This document shows, piece after piece, positions 9,152-16,750 of a DNA stretch of 64,000 nt (the first letter of the stretch is position 1; each line of letters starts with the position of its first letter). The stretch is taken from NCBI GenBank assembly GCA_011620595.1, contig WOYX01000037.1:55440-119439 (forward strand), written 5' to 3'. Source of the stretch: Bacteroidales bacterium. Its GTDB lineage: Bacteria; Bacteroidota; Bacteroidia; Bacteroidales; VadinHA17. Below the pieces are notes generated by a model that did not search any database, was not told the DNA's origin, and saw nothing but the letters and a program-made list of their open reading frames with translations. A program made the position numbers and the translations under genes.

Positions 9152-10579
9152 TTACTGACCGCTGTACTTTCTGTATGCCTCAATGAATGATGACACATCT
9201 TCGGCAGCCAGCCGTTTGGCTATGATCTTCTTCTCCCTGTCGAGAATATAGATGAGAGGAGTGGAATCGACATTGTAAAAATGGTCAAACCGGCTCATCC
9301 GTTCCGGATCCCAGCCGTTTATCCAGCTGAGCCCGTTGTCAACAATGTATTTCTCCCATTTTTCCCTGTCGTGATGGGTACATACGGCAAAGACCTCTAT
9401 ACCCTTGCTCCTGTTTGCCTTGTAATAATCGTGCAGCAGGGGTGTGGCAACCTTGCAGTGTCCGCAGTCCGGCTCCCAGAAATAGACTATTGTATAGTCA
9501 GCCTCAACGTCATAAAGAGAGACGTAGTGGCCGGCAAAGGAGTTCATAAGCAGTTCCGGCGCCTTTTGTCCTATCAGGTTGGACCTCAGCCTGCTGACTC
9601 TCTTTTCCAGTTCTGCCAGGTACTCTTTCGTTGCCCATGGGGCCTTTCCGGCCAGGTATACTTTATCTGCCAGATGCACAACAACAGCGTCATGACCCAT
9701 GATCTCACTCGAAGCATACCTGTTCATGATCCAGACGGCCACGTACTGGAAGACATCGTCATTCACGGCGCTCTTCCCGAGGAGCCTGTCGGCCTCCCTG
9801 ATGATGGAGTCGGGCATCTGGATGACTACCTGCCTGAAAAACTGTTCGAGCCTGCTGCCAAGTATCGGACTTCTTATAAGTCCGGGTTGAGAGAAGTCGA
9901 CGTTATCAAAGAAATGATCCTTATAATGGATGTATGAAAGCAGCTTGCTTACCGAGTCGCGGTTGGAGGTGCCGGGGGGGAGTATCGGAACATAAGGCTC
10001 GGGAGGAATGATTGACCTGGCGATTGCACCGAGAAGGGTGCCCTTGTTGCTTTCCGCAGTCTGATGAAGATACTCTTTCATCCTCTTCTCCCGGGCGGCA
10101 AGTTTTTCCTTAAGGAGAGCAGCCTCCTTCCCGGTAAGGCTCGAATCCCTTAGTCCGGCTGAGAGATTCAATGCCTCTTCCTGAAGTACCTTCCAATTTT
10201 TCTGATATTCAAGGAACCTCTGGTTTTCTTCTGAGCCCCTGAAGGAGAGTGTCGCTCCCGGGTTTTTTATGTCACAGCTGATATCAAAATGCTGGTCATC
10301 TCCCACGAGGAATTCAAAGAAAGTGTTTCCCGGAAGGACGATCATATAGACGCCGGGAGGGAGCCGGTCAGCACCTTTGAAGCTGCATCGGCCCTCACTG
10401 TCGGCAACCAGGCTGTCTCTGACATACTGTTGGGCTCCGACATGATATGCCAGTCTGAGGGTGGACTGGGGAGCACCGTCGACCGTGACGCTGATTGAGT
10501 GGCCGGGCTGCCCGTTCAGGACTCCGGTAAAAGACATAAAAGCAATGACATAGGTTGCCGCAAGGTGTCTGACGTTCAT
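9152..10579 (-). CDS. Periplasmic thioredoxin-fold protein (TlpA/DUF4369/DUF5106 type)
   Basis: 475 residues: signal peptide (about 1-24), an N-terminal beta-rich DUF4369-like domain (SVTVDGAPQSTLRLAYHV), a helical DUF5106-like middle with RSPILGSRLEQFFRQVV, and a C-terminal thioredoxin fold with the redox motif CGHC in FWEPDCGHCKVATP. The layout is common in Bacteroidota and resembles ResA/TlpA-type disulfide reductases in the periplasm. Substrate is unknown. It faces btuD tail to tail and is followed on the same strand by no close partner. Confidence 0.82.
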   Translation of the reverse strand: MNVRHLAATYVIAFMSFTGVLNGQPGHSISVTVDGAPQSTLRLAYHVGAQQYVRDSLVADSEGRCSFKGADRLPPGVYMIVLPGNTFFEFLVGDDQHFDISCDIKNPGATLSFRGSEENQRFLEYQKNWKVLQEEALNLSAGLRDSSLTGKEAALLKEKLAAREKRMKEYLHQTAESNKGTLLGAIARSIIPPEPYVPILPPGTSNRDSVSKLLSYIHYKDHFFDNVDFSQPGLIRSPILGSRLEQFFRQVVIQMPDSIIREADRLLGKSAVNDDVFQYVAVWIMNRYASSEIMGHDAVVVHLADKVYLAGKAPWATKEYLAELEKRVSRLRSNLIGQKAPELLMNSFAGHYVSLYDVEADYTIVYFWEPDCGHCKVATPLLHDYYKANRSKGIEVFAVCTHHDREKWEKYIVDNGLSWINGWDPERMSRFDHFYNVDSTPLIYILDREKKIIAKRLAAEDVSSFIEAYRKYSGQ

Positions 10580-10640
10580 TTGTTGAGTGGTTGATCCTTT
10601 TCAGTTGTACAATTTTCCTGCCATAACCGGCTGATGCAGA

Positions 10641-11342
10641 TCAGTGGTTGATGTCCATACGTAATATCTCTGCCTGACCGGGGCTTGTCATTACAGCCCT
10701 GAGCACGAAGTTAAAACGGTTCAGGTCGGTACAGAGAAAGAAATCGGTTGGCGGACTGAAATTGATGTTGGCAGGGTCAAAGAACCTTCTTCCCGAATCC
10801 TTTCTTAGTGCCTCAATCTCTGGTGAGATATCTCTCTCGTGACCCATGAGCAGGTCTCTGATATAACTGGCGCATAACAGGTCTTCTGCCGCTGACTCAA
10901 CTGCCCTGTAACCCATGGCCACCAGGGTCACTTTTTCAGGATTCAGCATTGAGATGTATGACGCCACAGCCCCTGCATTGACAAGTCCTGCAGCAAATAC
11001 CAGGGTGGCTCCGGATGCATGGACAATGCCATTTGTGCCGGCGGTGGTGCAGTGTATTATAGTTTTTCCCTCCAGCCGGCCGGTGAGCATCTCTGTAGGA
11101 CTGTTGCCGAGGTCAAATCCCTCAGGCTTCATTTCATTCTGTTCTCCTGCAATAATTGTGTCCGCCCCAAGTTTATCCTTTAGGGCAAAGGCTTCATCAG
11201 GTGTTGCTACGTCAATCAGTCGTTTAATTCCGCTGTCAAAAGCATAGCATGCCGTGCTGAATGCGCGGAAGACATCGATGATAACTGTCACACCCTGAGC
11301 CTCCTGAGCCCCTCTGACGAACTCTTTTATGATGATTTCCAT
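10641..11342 (-). CDS. comB: 2-phosphosulfolactate phosphatase family protein
   Basis: 233 residues, the usual ComB length. Family landmarks are visible: VTVIIDVFRAFSTACYAF near the start, a central GNSPTEMLTGRLEGKTIIHCTTAGTNGI block, and CASYIRDLL. ComB hydrolyses (R)-2-phospho-3-sulfolactate to sulfolactate and phosphate, a step of coenzyme M synthesis in methanogens. Many bacteria without coenzyme M keep a homologue, possibly for sulfolactate metabolism. No other coenzyme M or sulfolactate genes are nearby, so the physiological role stays open. Confidence 0.88.
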   Translation of the reverse strand: MEIIIKEFVRGAQEAQGVTVIIDVFRAFSTACYAFDSGIKRLIDVATPDEAFALKDKLGADTIIAGEQNEMKPEGFDLGNSPTEMLTGRLEGKTIIHCTTAGTNGIVHASGATLVFAAGLVNAGAVASYISMLNPEKVTLVAMGYRAVESAAEDLLCASYIRDLLMGHERDISPEIEALRKDSGRRFFDPANINFSPPTDFFLCTDLNRFNFVLRAVMTSPGQAEILRMDINH

Positions 11343-11392
11343 CTATAAAGTTCAAAGTGTGAAGATAACAATACTGTTTGAAGATGATTTCT

Positions 11393-11400
11393 TAAATTTG
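11393..11400 (+). promoter_or_regulatory. Putative -7 box upstream of yihY-like gene
   Basis: TAAATTTG fits TAnnTTTG exactly, 28 bases before the start codon. No good -33 box is seen at the standard spacing. Confidence 0.35.
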
Positions 11401-11428
11401 CCTTCCGTCAGTTACGGTTCAAAAACCG

Positions 11429-12763
11429 ATGAGATCGCTCGATAAAATAAGCCAGGCAATCCGGCAGAGATCCCGCCAGGGTTGGAATATCCTTGCAAAC
11501 AGCGTCAGTAGTTCGAAGCCTTACTGGGTGAGGCAGAGAAGGATCATCTATCTTCTTTACAAGGGCATAAAGAGAGACAACATTTACATAAAGGCTTCCG
11601 CGCTCACTTTTTTTTCCATCCTCTCTGTCATACCCCTTATCGCCCTTGCCTTCGGCATTGCCAAGGGTTTCGGACTTCAGGATGAGATGAGAGCTCAGAT
11701 CATCATGCAGTTCCATAACCAGGAGCAGGTGATGAACTGGATACTTGATTTTGCAAACAACACCCTCGAGCAGACCAGTGGCGGATGGCTCGCCGGCATC
11801 GGGGTAGCCGTTCTCTTTTATACTGTAGGCCAACTTCTGAGATACGTTGAGAGCACCTTCAACTCCATCTGGAAGTTAGAAGAGACGAGGGTATGGTACC
11901 GTCAGCTGACAGATTATCTTGCCATCATCTTCCTGGTGCCCGTGATCTTCATTGCCTCCAGCACTGTGACGGTGCTTGCAACCACCAGGCTTAACGAACT
12001 GCTGAGCAAGTCTGACATGCTTGAGGGACTGAAGCCGGTGGTCTCATTCCTGGTTAAGCTCCTTCCTTTTATACTGCTCTGTCTGGTATCGACAGCAGCG
12101 TTTCTTGTAATGCCCAACACCAGGGTCAAGGTCAGGTCGGCCATCTTTTCAGGCATAGTTGCGGGCATAGCACTGCAGATCATACAGATACTCTATGTTG
12201 AATCACAGGTTGGTCTTACAAAGCTCGGCACCCTCTATGGAAGCTTTGCGGCCATTCCGCTGCTGCTGATTTGGATACAGATGAGCTGGGTTGTGCTCCT
12301 GATGGGTGCTCAGCTTTCATACTACATGCAGAACATTACCCGCTACGAATTTGAATTTGACGTTCAAAAGGTCTCTCCAAGGCAGAAGAAGAGGCTTACG
12401 CTTCTGGTGATGCATACGCTTGTCGCCGACTTCATCAGCGGAGACAGGCCGAAGGCACCGGAAGAGATCTCGGAACAGCTGAGCCTTCCGGCACGTACAG
12501 TACATGAATGTCTTGATCTGTTGAGGGATTCGGGATTGGTGACCGAGGTTTGGGATGACAGTGAGGAGAGATATATCTATCAGCCCGGGACCGACATCAA
12601 CAAGATGACACTCTCATTTATTCTGGAGAAGCTCGAGACATCAGGCTCCATGCACAAGATTGTCATCAACAATTCCGACTACAGGAAGATAGATGCTGCC
12701 CTGACCAGGTTCGAGACACTGATTGCATCATCCGATGGCAATGTTCTGTTGCGAGACCTGTAG
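11429..12763 (+). CDS. YihY/BrkB-family inner-membrane protein with C-terminal winged-helix region
   Basis: 444 residues. The first ~300 form the YihY/UPF0761 membrane domain, with about six membrane segments and the recognisable ASALTFFSILSVIPLIALAFGIAKGFG and YGSFAAIPLLLIWIQMSWVVLLMGAQ. The remaining ~140 residues look like a winged-helix domain (LSLPARTVHECLDLLRDSGLV), as often found in the Bacteroidota form. The old 'ribonuclease BN' label does not apply to this family. Function is unproven; an envelope or transport role is usual speculation. Confidence 0.88.
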   Translation: MRSLDKISQAIRQRSRQGWNILANSVSSSKPYWVRQRRIIYLLYKGIKRDNIYIKASALTFFSILSVIPLIALAFGIAKGFGLQDEMRAQIIMQFHNQEQVMNWILDFANNTLEQTSGGWLAGIGVAVLFYTVGQLLRYVESTFNSIWKLEETRVWYRQLTDYLAIIFLVPVIFIASSTVTVLATTRLNELLSKSDMLEGLKPVVSFLVKLLPFILLCLVSTAAFLVMPNTRVKVRSAIFSGIVAGIALQIIQILYVESQVGLTKLGTLYGSFAAIPLLLIWIQMSWVVLLMGAQLSYYMQNITRYEFEFDVQKVSPRQKKRLTLLVMHTLVADFISGDRPKAPEEISEQLSLPARTVHECLDLLRDSGLVTEVWDDSEERYIYQPGTDINKMTLSFILEKLETSGSMHKIVINNSDYRKIDAALTRFETLIASSDGNVLLRDL

Positions 12764-12885
12764 CCGGTTATCTGATTGAAAAAAGCATAGTCGCTTCCCC
12801 TGTCTGTGATCCGTGGTCAGAAAAACACGGTCGCTGTTTCTGCCTGTGAAGCCGGAAAAAAACTGAGGGCAGGGCACTCCGCCGG

Positions 12886-13587
12886 TTACTTGTTGCGGAA
12901 GGGAGAGAGGCGGAACCGCCTGACAAACCTTATCAGCTCCTCCAGTGAATTCCAGTTGTCAAAGAGATAATGAGGCGCATCAACTATTATCTGCCTGGTC
13001 TCGGGGTGCATTGACCAATAGCTGATAAGGTTTGACGCTCTGAAGACCCGGTCTTCAGAGCCTATCAGCGAATAGTCCCATACAAATCCAGTCTCCACCG
13101 GTTCCATCATCCTGTTGTAGAGCCATCTGAGCTCATCATGGAGCGACTTTTCCGAGCGTGACGGAATATTCTGCCTGTTCATCTCGAACCGGCTTCTTGT
13201 GCCAAAAAGCCTCAGATAGAACTTGCCCATGCTGTAATTCGATATGTTCTCGAGCATTGCTTCAAATATCCGGAGAGGTATGCCGTATTTGTCATCGGCG
13301 GCCACAGGAGTGCCGTTGATGGCAATTGTAAGGTCAGGCCTGATGCCCATCTTACGACTGTAATACTCAGCTGCCCAGACTCCCAGTGACCATCCAATGA
13401 CGGTCACCCTGCGGTAGGTTTTCATCTCCGGAAGAATAAGCGGCTCGTCGGCGGAATAGTTATAAAACAAGATGAAATCAAACCTGTCTCTACAAAGATT
13501 TGAAAAAGCTTTTTCATCTATACCCCACGTCCCGAACAGAATAACCAGGTCCCTGTTATTCTCAAATCTTCTCAGGAAAGTTTTCAT
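12886..13587 (-). CDS. bioG: BioG-type (DUF452) pimeloyl-ACP methyl ester esterase candidate
   Basis: 233 residues. It has the DUF452/BioG start (NNRDLVILFGTWGIDEKAF), an alpha/beta-hydrolase nucleophile elbow GWSLGVW, an IGSED segment with a candidate acid, and DAPHYLF with a candidate catalytic histidine. BioG removes the methyl ester that protects the growing pimeloyl chain in biotin synthesis. Here the gene stands alone, with no bioC, bioF, bioA, bioD or bioB in the window, so the role is inferred from family only. Its start codon lies just 14 bases after the T-run of the structured RNA at 13601-13779, so it may be cotranscribed with it. Confidence 0.75.
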   Translation of the reverse strand: MKTFLRRFENNRDLVILFGTWGIDEKAFSNLCRDRFDFILFYNYSADEPLILPEMKTYRRVTVIGWSLGVWAAEYYSRKMGIRPDLTIAINGTPVAADDKYGIPLRIFEAMLENISNYSMGKFYLRLFGTRSRFEMNRQNIPSRSEKSLHDELRWLYNRMMEPVETGFVWDYSLIGSEDRVFRASNLISYWSMHPETRQIIVDAPHYLFDNWNSLEELIRFVRRFRLSPFRNK

Positions 13588-13600
13588 CGGCAGGTGGAAA

Positions 13601-13779
13601 AGAAAAAAGGAGAGGGTTACCGTGGTACTTTAAGGAACGGGCTTATGAGATAATCCCGGAATCTACTGTCTGATAAAAGGAAGTAACCTATGGTAGTCAG
13701 CCTATAGGTCCTTGTGAAAGTCAATGTCTGCAATACAATCCTATTGATTCCCACAGGTAACCCTTACTCTCCTTTTTTT
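13601..13779 (-). ncRNA. Structured RNA candidate, 6S-like, upstream of bioG
   Basis: Read on the minus strand, the ends form a long helix: AAAAAAAGGAGAG-(bulge)-GGGTTACC-T-GTGG at the 5' side pairs with CCAC-GGTAACCC-TCTCC-TTTTTT at the 3' side. Inside are a terminal hairpin (AAGGACCTATAGG...ATAGGTTACTTCCTT) and a side hairpin CGGGATTATCTCATAAGCCCG on the 3' strand of a large open middle. That rod with a central bubble and a small 3' side stem is the plan of 6S RNA, the RNA that binds RNA polymerase holoenzyme. About 180 nt is the right size. A good minus-strand promoter precedes it. It could instead be a long regulatory leader of bioG. The near-symmetric ends make orientation uncertain. Confidence 0.5.
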
Positions 13780-13801
13780 ATTTTAAAGCATTAGCTTTCG
13801 A

Positions 13802-13833
13802 CAAAAATAACACTTTATTTTTCACAAAGCAAA
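13802..13833 (-). promoter_or_regulatory. Bacteroidota-type promoter for the 6S-like RNA
   Basis: On the minus strand the sequence reads TTTG, 20 bases, then TATTTTTG, matching both halves of the TTTG / TAnnTTTG promoter. The predicted start is near 13795, about 15-20 bases before the closing helix of the RNA. This is one of the best promoter matches in the window. Confidence 0.6.
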
Positions 13834-13951
13834 TTTTTGAATTATTTGTTAATGTATCTCCCGAAAGAGGGATTGTCATCCAATTTATTTTGCTTATTTT
13901 TATTGGGGATATCGGATCATTGGCAGGCACTGCAATAAACAGACAATTTTT

Positions 13952-14800
13952 ATGATACCTGAAATTATTGCCATCAGGCACGATGACGGCTCAGGGTTCA
14001 GGGCCGAATGGATTGACCATGAGAGCAGTTTTCTTCATGTACACCCTGAATATGAGATAGTTTTGAATATCACCGGAAACGGTACCCGTGTTGCCGGTGA
14101 CTCCGTCGAGATTTTTGATCATTATGACCTGGTCTTCTACGGTCCTGACCTCCGTCACTTCTGGAATTTTTACAGCCATGGCGGGGATGAGAGGGAGAAG
14201 CATGCCATTATGTGTCATTTCAGGCGTGAATCATTGGGAGAGGCTCTTCTCTCTCAGTTTGAGATGGCCGACCTGCGGCGTCTGCTTGATGAAGCAGGAA
14301 GAGGTATAGCATTCACTGCCGAGACCGGCAGGGCTGCCGAGGAACCGATGAGAAGGCTACTCTCCGAGACCGGAATGAAGAAGATGGTTAGCCTCTTCCG
14401 GCTCTTTGAGATACTTTCGTCGGCGGAAAAATACAAGTTTCTGGCCGGAGATGCCGCTGCCGGCACCCGTGATATGACTGACAGCAGGCTCACCGCCGTC
14501 TGTGCATTTGTGAGAGATAACTTTTTCAGGCTAATACCCCTGAAAGAGGTCGCTGCCATAGCAAAGATGAGTCCCCATTCCTTCAGTCGCTTTTTTTCGC
14601 GCAGCACGGGCAGCGGATTCGTCGATTACGTCAACCAGGTGCGAACAAACAAGGCCTGTTACTTTCTTCGCGAGACTGACCATCAGATAAACGAGATAGT
14701 GTTTGAATGCGGATTCGCTACCGTGTCAAACTTCAACAAGCAGTTCCGCAAGCATGCCGGCATGTCAGCTCGCGATTACAGGGCGCAGTACCGAAGCTGA
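13952..14800 (+). CDS. AraC-family transcriptional regulator
   Basis: 282 residues. The N-terminal half resembles a cupin ligand-sensing domain (FLHVHPEYEIVLNITGNGTR, GPDLRHFW). The C-terminal ~100 residues hold two helix-turn-helix motifs typical of AraC proteins (IPLKEVAAIAKMSPHSFSRFF and INEIVFECGFATVSNFNKQFRKHAG). The cupin-first layout is typical of sugar-use regulators. The target is unknown; the nearest downstream genes are the two fused hydro-lyases, but these have their own promoter match. Confidence 0.9.
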   Translation: MIPEIIAIRHDDGSGFRAEWIDHESSFLHVHPEYEIVLNITGNGTRVAGDSVEIFDHYDLVFYGPDLRHFWNFYSHGGDEREKHAIMCHFRRESLGEALLSQFEMADLRRLLDEAGRGIAFTAETGRAAEEPMRRLLSETGMKKMVSLFRLFEILSSAEKYKFLAGDAAAGTRDMTDSRLTAVCAFVRDNFFRLIPLKEVAAIAKMSPHSFSRFFSRSTGSGFVDYVNQVRTNKACYFLRETDHQINEIVFECGFATVSNFNKQFRKHAGMSARDYRAQYRS

Positions 14801-14875
14801 TCCCCTGATACGGTTTGCTTGCCTGAATTGATTCCGCAGATGACTTTTTTCATGCCGGCAGTGGTTTCTTAATGC

Positions 14876-14883
14876 TAAATTTG
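14876..14883 (+). promoter_or_regulatory. Putative -7 box of the tandem hydro-lyase genes
   Basis: TAAATTTG, an exact TAnnTTTG match, 32 bases before the ATG at 14916. A strong AGGAGG ribosome-binding site follows, unusual in this phylum. Confidence 0.45.
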
Positions 14884-14915
14884 CAGTTAAACAATCAAAA
14901 AACAGGAGGTTTATT

Positions 14916-16733
14916 ATGGGAATGACCATTACTGAGAAGATTATTGCATCACACTCCAAATATGACACGGTAAAACCGGGAGAGATAATAGATATAACAA
15001 TTGATGCACGCGCAGCCAGGGATTTCGGGGGTGCCAATGTAGTCAGGAATCTCAACGAATACGGTCTGACAATAGCTGACCCTGAAAAAACACTTTTCAC
15101 ATTCGACTGCAACCCTACTGGATCAGACCAGAAATATGCCGTCAATCAGCATATCTGCAGGCAATTTGCACGCAATAATGAAATACCTCTTTATGATATT
15201 GATGCCGGTATCGGGACACACCTGCTCATAGAAGAGGGATACGTATGGCCCGGAGCCACTGCCGTATCCACCGACTCGCACGCCAACATCCTGGGTGCCG
15301 TAGGTGCATTTGGTCAGGGTATGGGAGACATGGATGTCGCAGCCACCTGGAACAGCGGAAAAGTATGGTTTAAGGTACCGGCCTCGGCAAGGATCAACCT
15401 TATTGGCAAACTGCCCGACAATGTTACCGCCAAGGATGTCATCCTCAACCTCCTGGGCATATACGGAGCAAATACGCTGCTGGGATACAGCATAGAGCTG
15501 TACGGCGAGGCTGTTGATGCGATGACCCTTGATGAGCGCATCACCATTGCCTCAATGGGAACGGAGATGGGTGCCATTATAATCCTGTTCCCACCGTCAG
15601 AGGAGATCATCAACTATTGCCGTACCCGTGCCAGGTCATCCTTTGAACCGGTATATGCTGATGCTGATGCCGGTTATGAGGTCACTGCGGAGATCGACGT
15701 GTCCAGTTTCGTGCCGATGGTGTCGCGTCCGGGCAAGCCTCATGATGCAGTACCGGTAAAGGAGCTGCCTCAGACAAAGATTGACTCTGCCTTTATCGGC
15801 AGCTGTACCAACGGCCGGATGGAGGATATGAGAATTACTGCGGCTATTCTCCGTGACAGGAAGGTGGCGCCGGGGGTTGTACTGAAGATAGTGCCCTCAA
15901 CGGATGCCGTCTGGAAGCAGTGTCTTGATGAAGGTCTCTTAACCGTTTTCAAGCAGGCCGGCGCACTGGTTTCCAATGCCGGATGTGCCGGATGTGCGGC
16001 AGGACAGGTTGGACAGAACGGCAAAGGAGAGGTGACCGTCAGCACGGGCAACAGAAACTTCCCGGGCAAACAGGGCCAGGGAAGTGTCTTCCTGGCCTCC
16101 CCTGCAGTGGTGGCTGCATCGGCAGTGGCAGGTTACATTACAACCCCTGACGCCATCCCTCACGAACCGGCGAAGTTTGTAAAGACAACCTCCCGACAGG
16201 AACCTGCTGCCGGCAGTCACAGGGAGAAGAGTGATAAGAGACCGACGGTGATAAGGGGAAGGGTGTGGCTGATCGAACGAGACAACATCGACACTGACAT
16301 GATCTTCCATAACCGGTACCTGGCTATTACTGATAAAGATGAGATGGGCCAGTATGCCTTTGACAACCTGGAAGGCTACAAGGACTTTGCAAAGAGAGCA
16401 GAGCCCGGTGACATCATCGTCACCGGCAAGAACTTCGGCAGCGGAAGCTCACGTCAGCAGGCGGTAGACTGCTTCGTCTCCCTGGGTGTACAGGCAGTTT
16501 TGGCACGTTCCTACGGTGCTATTTATGAACGCAATGCCATCAATGCAGCATTCCCTGTTCTGACCTATACCTCCCTGGAAGAGATTGACCTTAAGGATCA
16601 TGACATCATCACGGTGAATCTGCTGACCGGTGATGTCGTCAATGAGCGGAACGGACTGACCACCACCGTCAATCCTTTTTATGATGCCCAGTATGAGATA
16701 TATGTCAGGGGCGGTTTATTAGGTAAAATTTAA
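14916..16733 (+). CDS. Fused LeuC-LeuD-type hydro-lyase (aconitase superfamily), copy 1
   Basis: 605 residues joining a LeuC-like large subunit (about 1-420) to a LeuD-like swivel domain (about 440-605). The [4Fe-4S] ligands are Cys297 (GSCTNGRMED), Cys357 and Cys360 (NAGCAGCAAG). Substrate-side blocks include VSTDSHANILGA and, in the swivel domain, NFGSGSSRQQAV. Such enzymes move a hydroxyl group between neighbouring carbons via an unsaturated intermediate. Candidates are isopropylmalate isomerase, homoaconitase, methyl-substituted malate dehydratases or aconitase. There is no leuA or leuB here, so the substrate is not settled. A second, distinct copy follows after 17 bp. Confidence 0.85.
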   Translation: MGMTITEKIIASHSKYDTVKPGEIIDITIDARAARDFGGANVVRNLNEYGLTIADPEKTLFTFDCNPTGSDQKYAVNQHICRQFARNNEIPLYDIDAGIGTHLLIEEGYVWPGATAVSTDSHANILGAVGAFGQGMGDMDVAATWNSGKVWFKVPASARINLIGKLPDNVTAKDVILNLLGIYGANTLLGYSIELYGEAVDAMTLDERITIASMGTEMGAIIILFPPSEEIINYCRTRARSSFEPVYADADAGYEVTAEIDVSSFVPMVSRPGKPHDAVPVKELPQTKIDSAFIGSCTNGRMEDMRITAAILRDRKVAPGVVLKIVPSTDAVWKQCLDEGLLTVFKQAGALVSNAGCAGCAAGQVGQNGKGEVTVSTGNRNFPGKQGQGSVFLASPAVVAASAVAGYITTPDAIPHEPAKFVKTTSRQEPAAGSHREKSDKRPTVIRGRVWLIERDNIDTDMIFHNRYLAITDKDEMGQYAFDNLEGYKDFAKRAEPGDIIVTGKNFGSGSSRQQAVDCFVSLGVQAVLARSYGAIYERNAINAAFPVLTYTSLEEIDLKDHDIITVNLLTGDVVNERNGLTTTVNPFYDAQYEIYVRGGLLGKI

Positions 16734-16750
16734 CTAAAATACCATTGCAC

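Noticed and set aside
14800-14916. Leucine-type leader peptide before the fused LeuC-LeuD genes
   Set aside because: Only a promoter match and a ribosome-binding site are visible; no leucine-rich mini-ORF or terminator.
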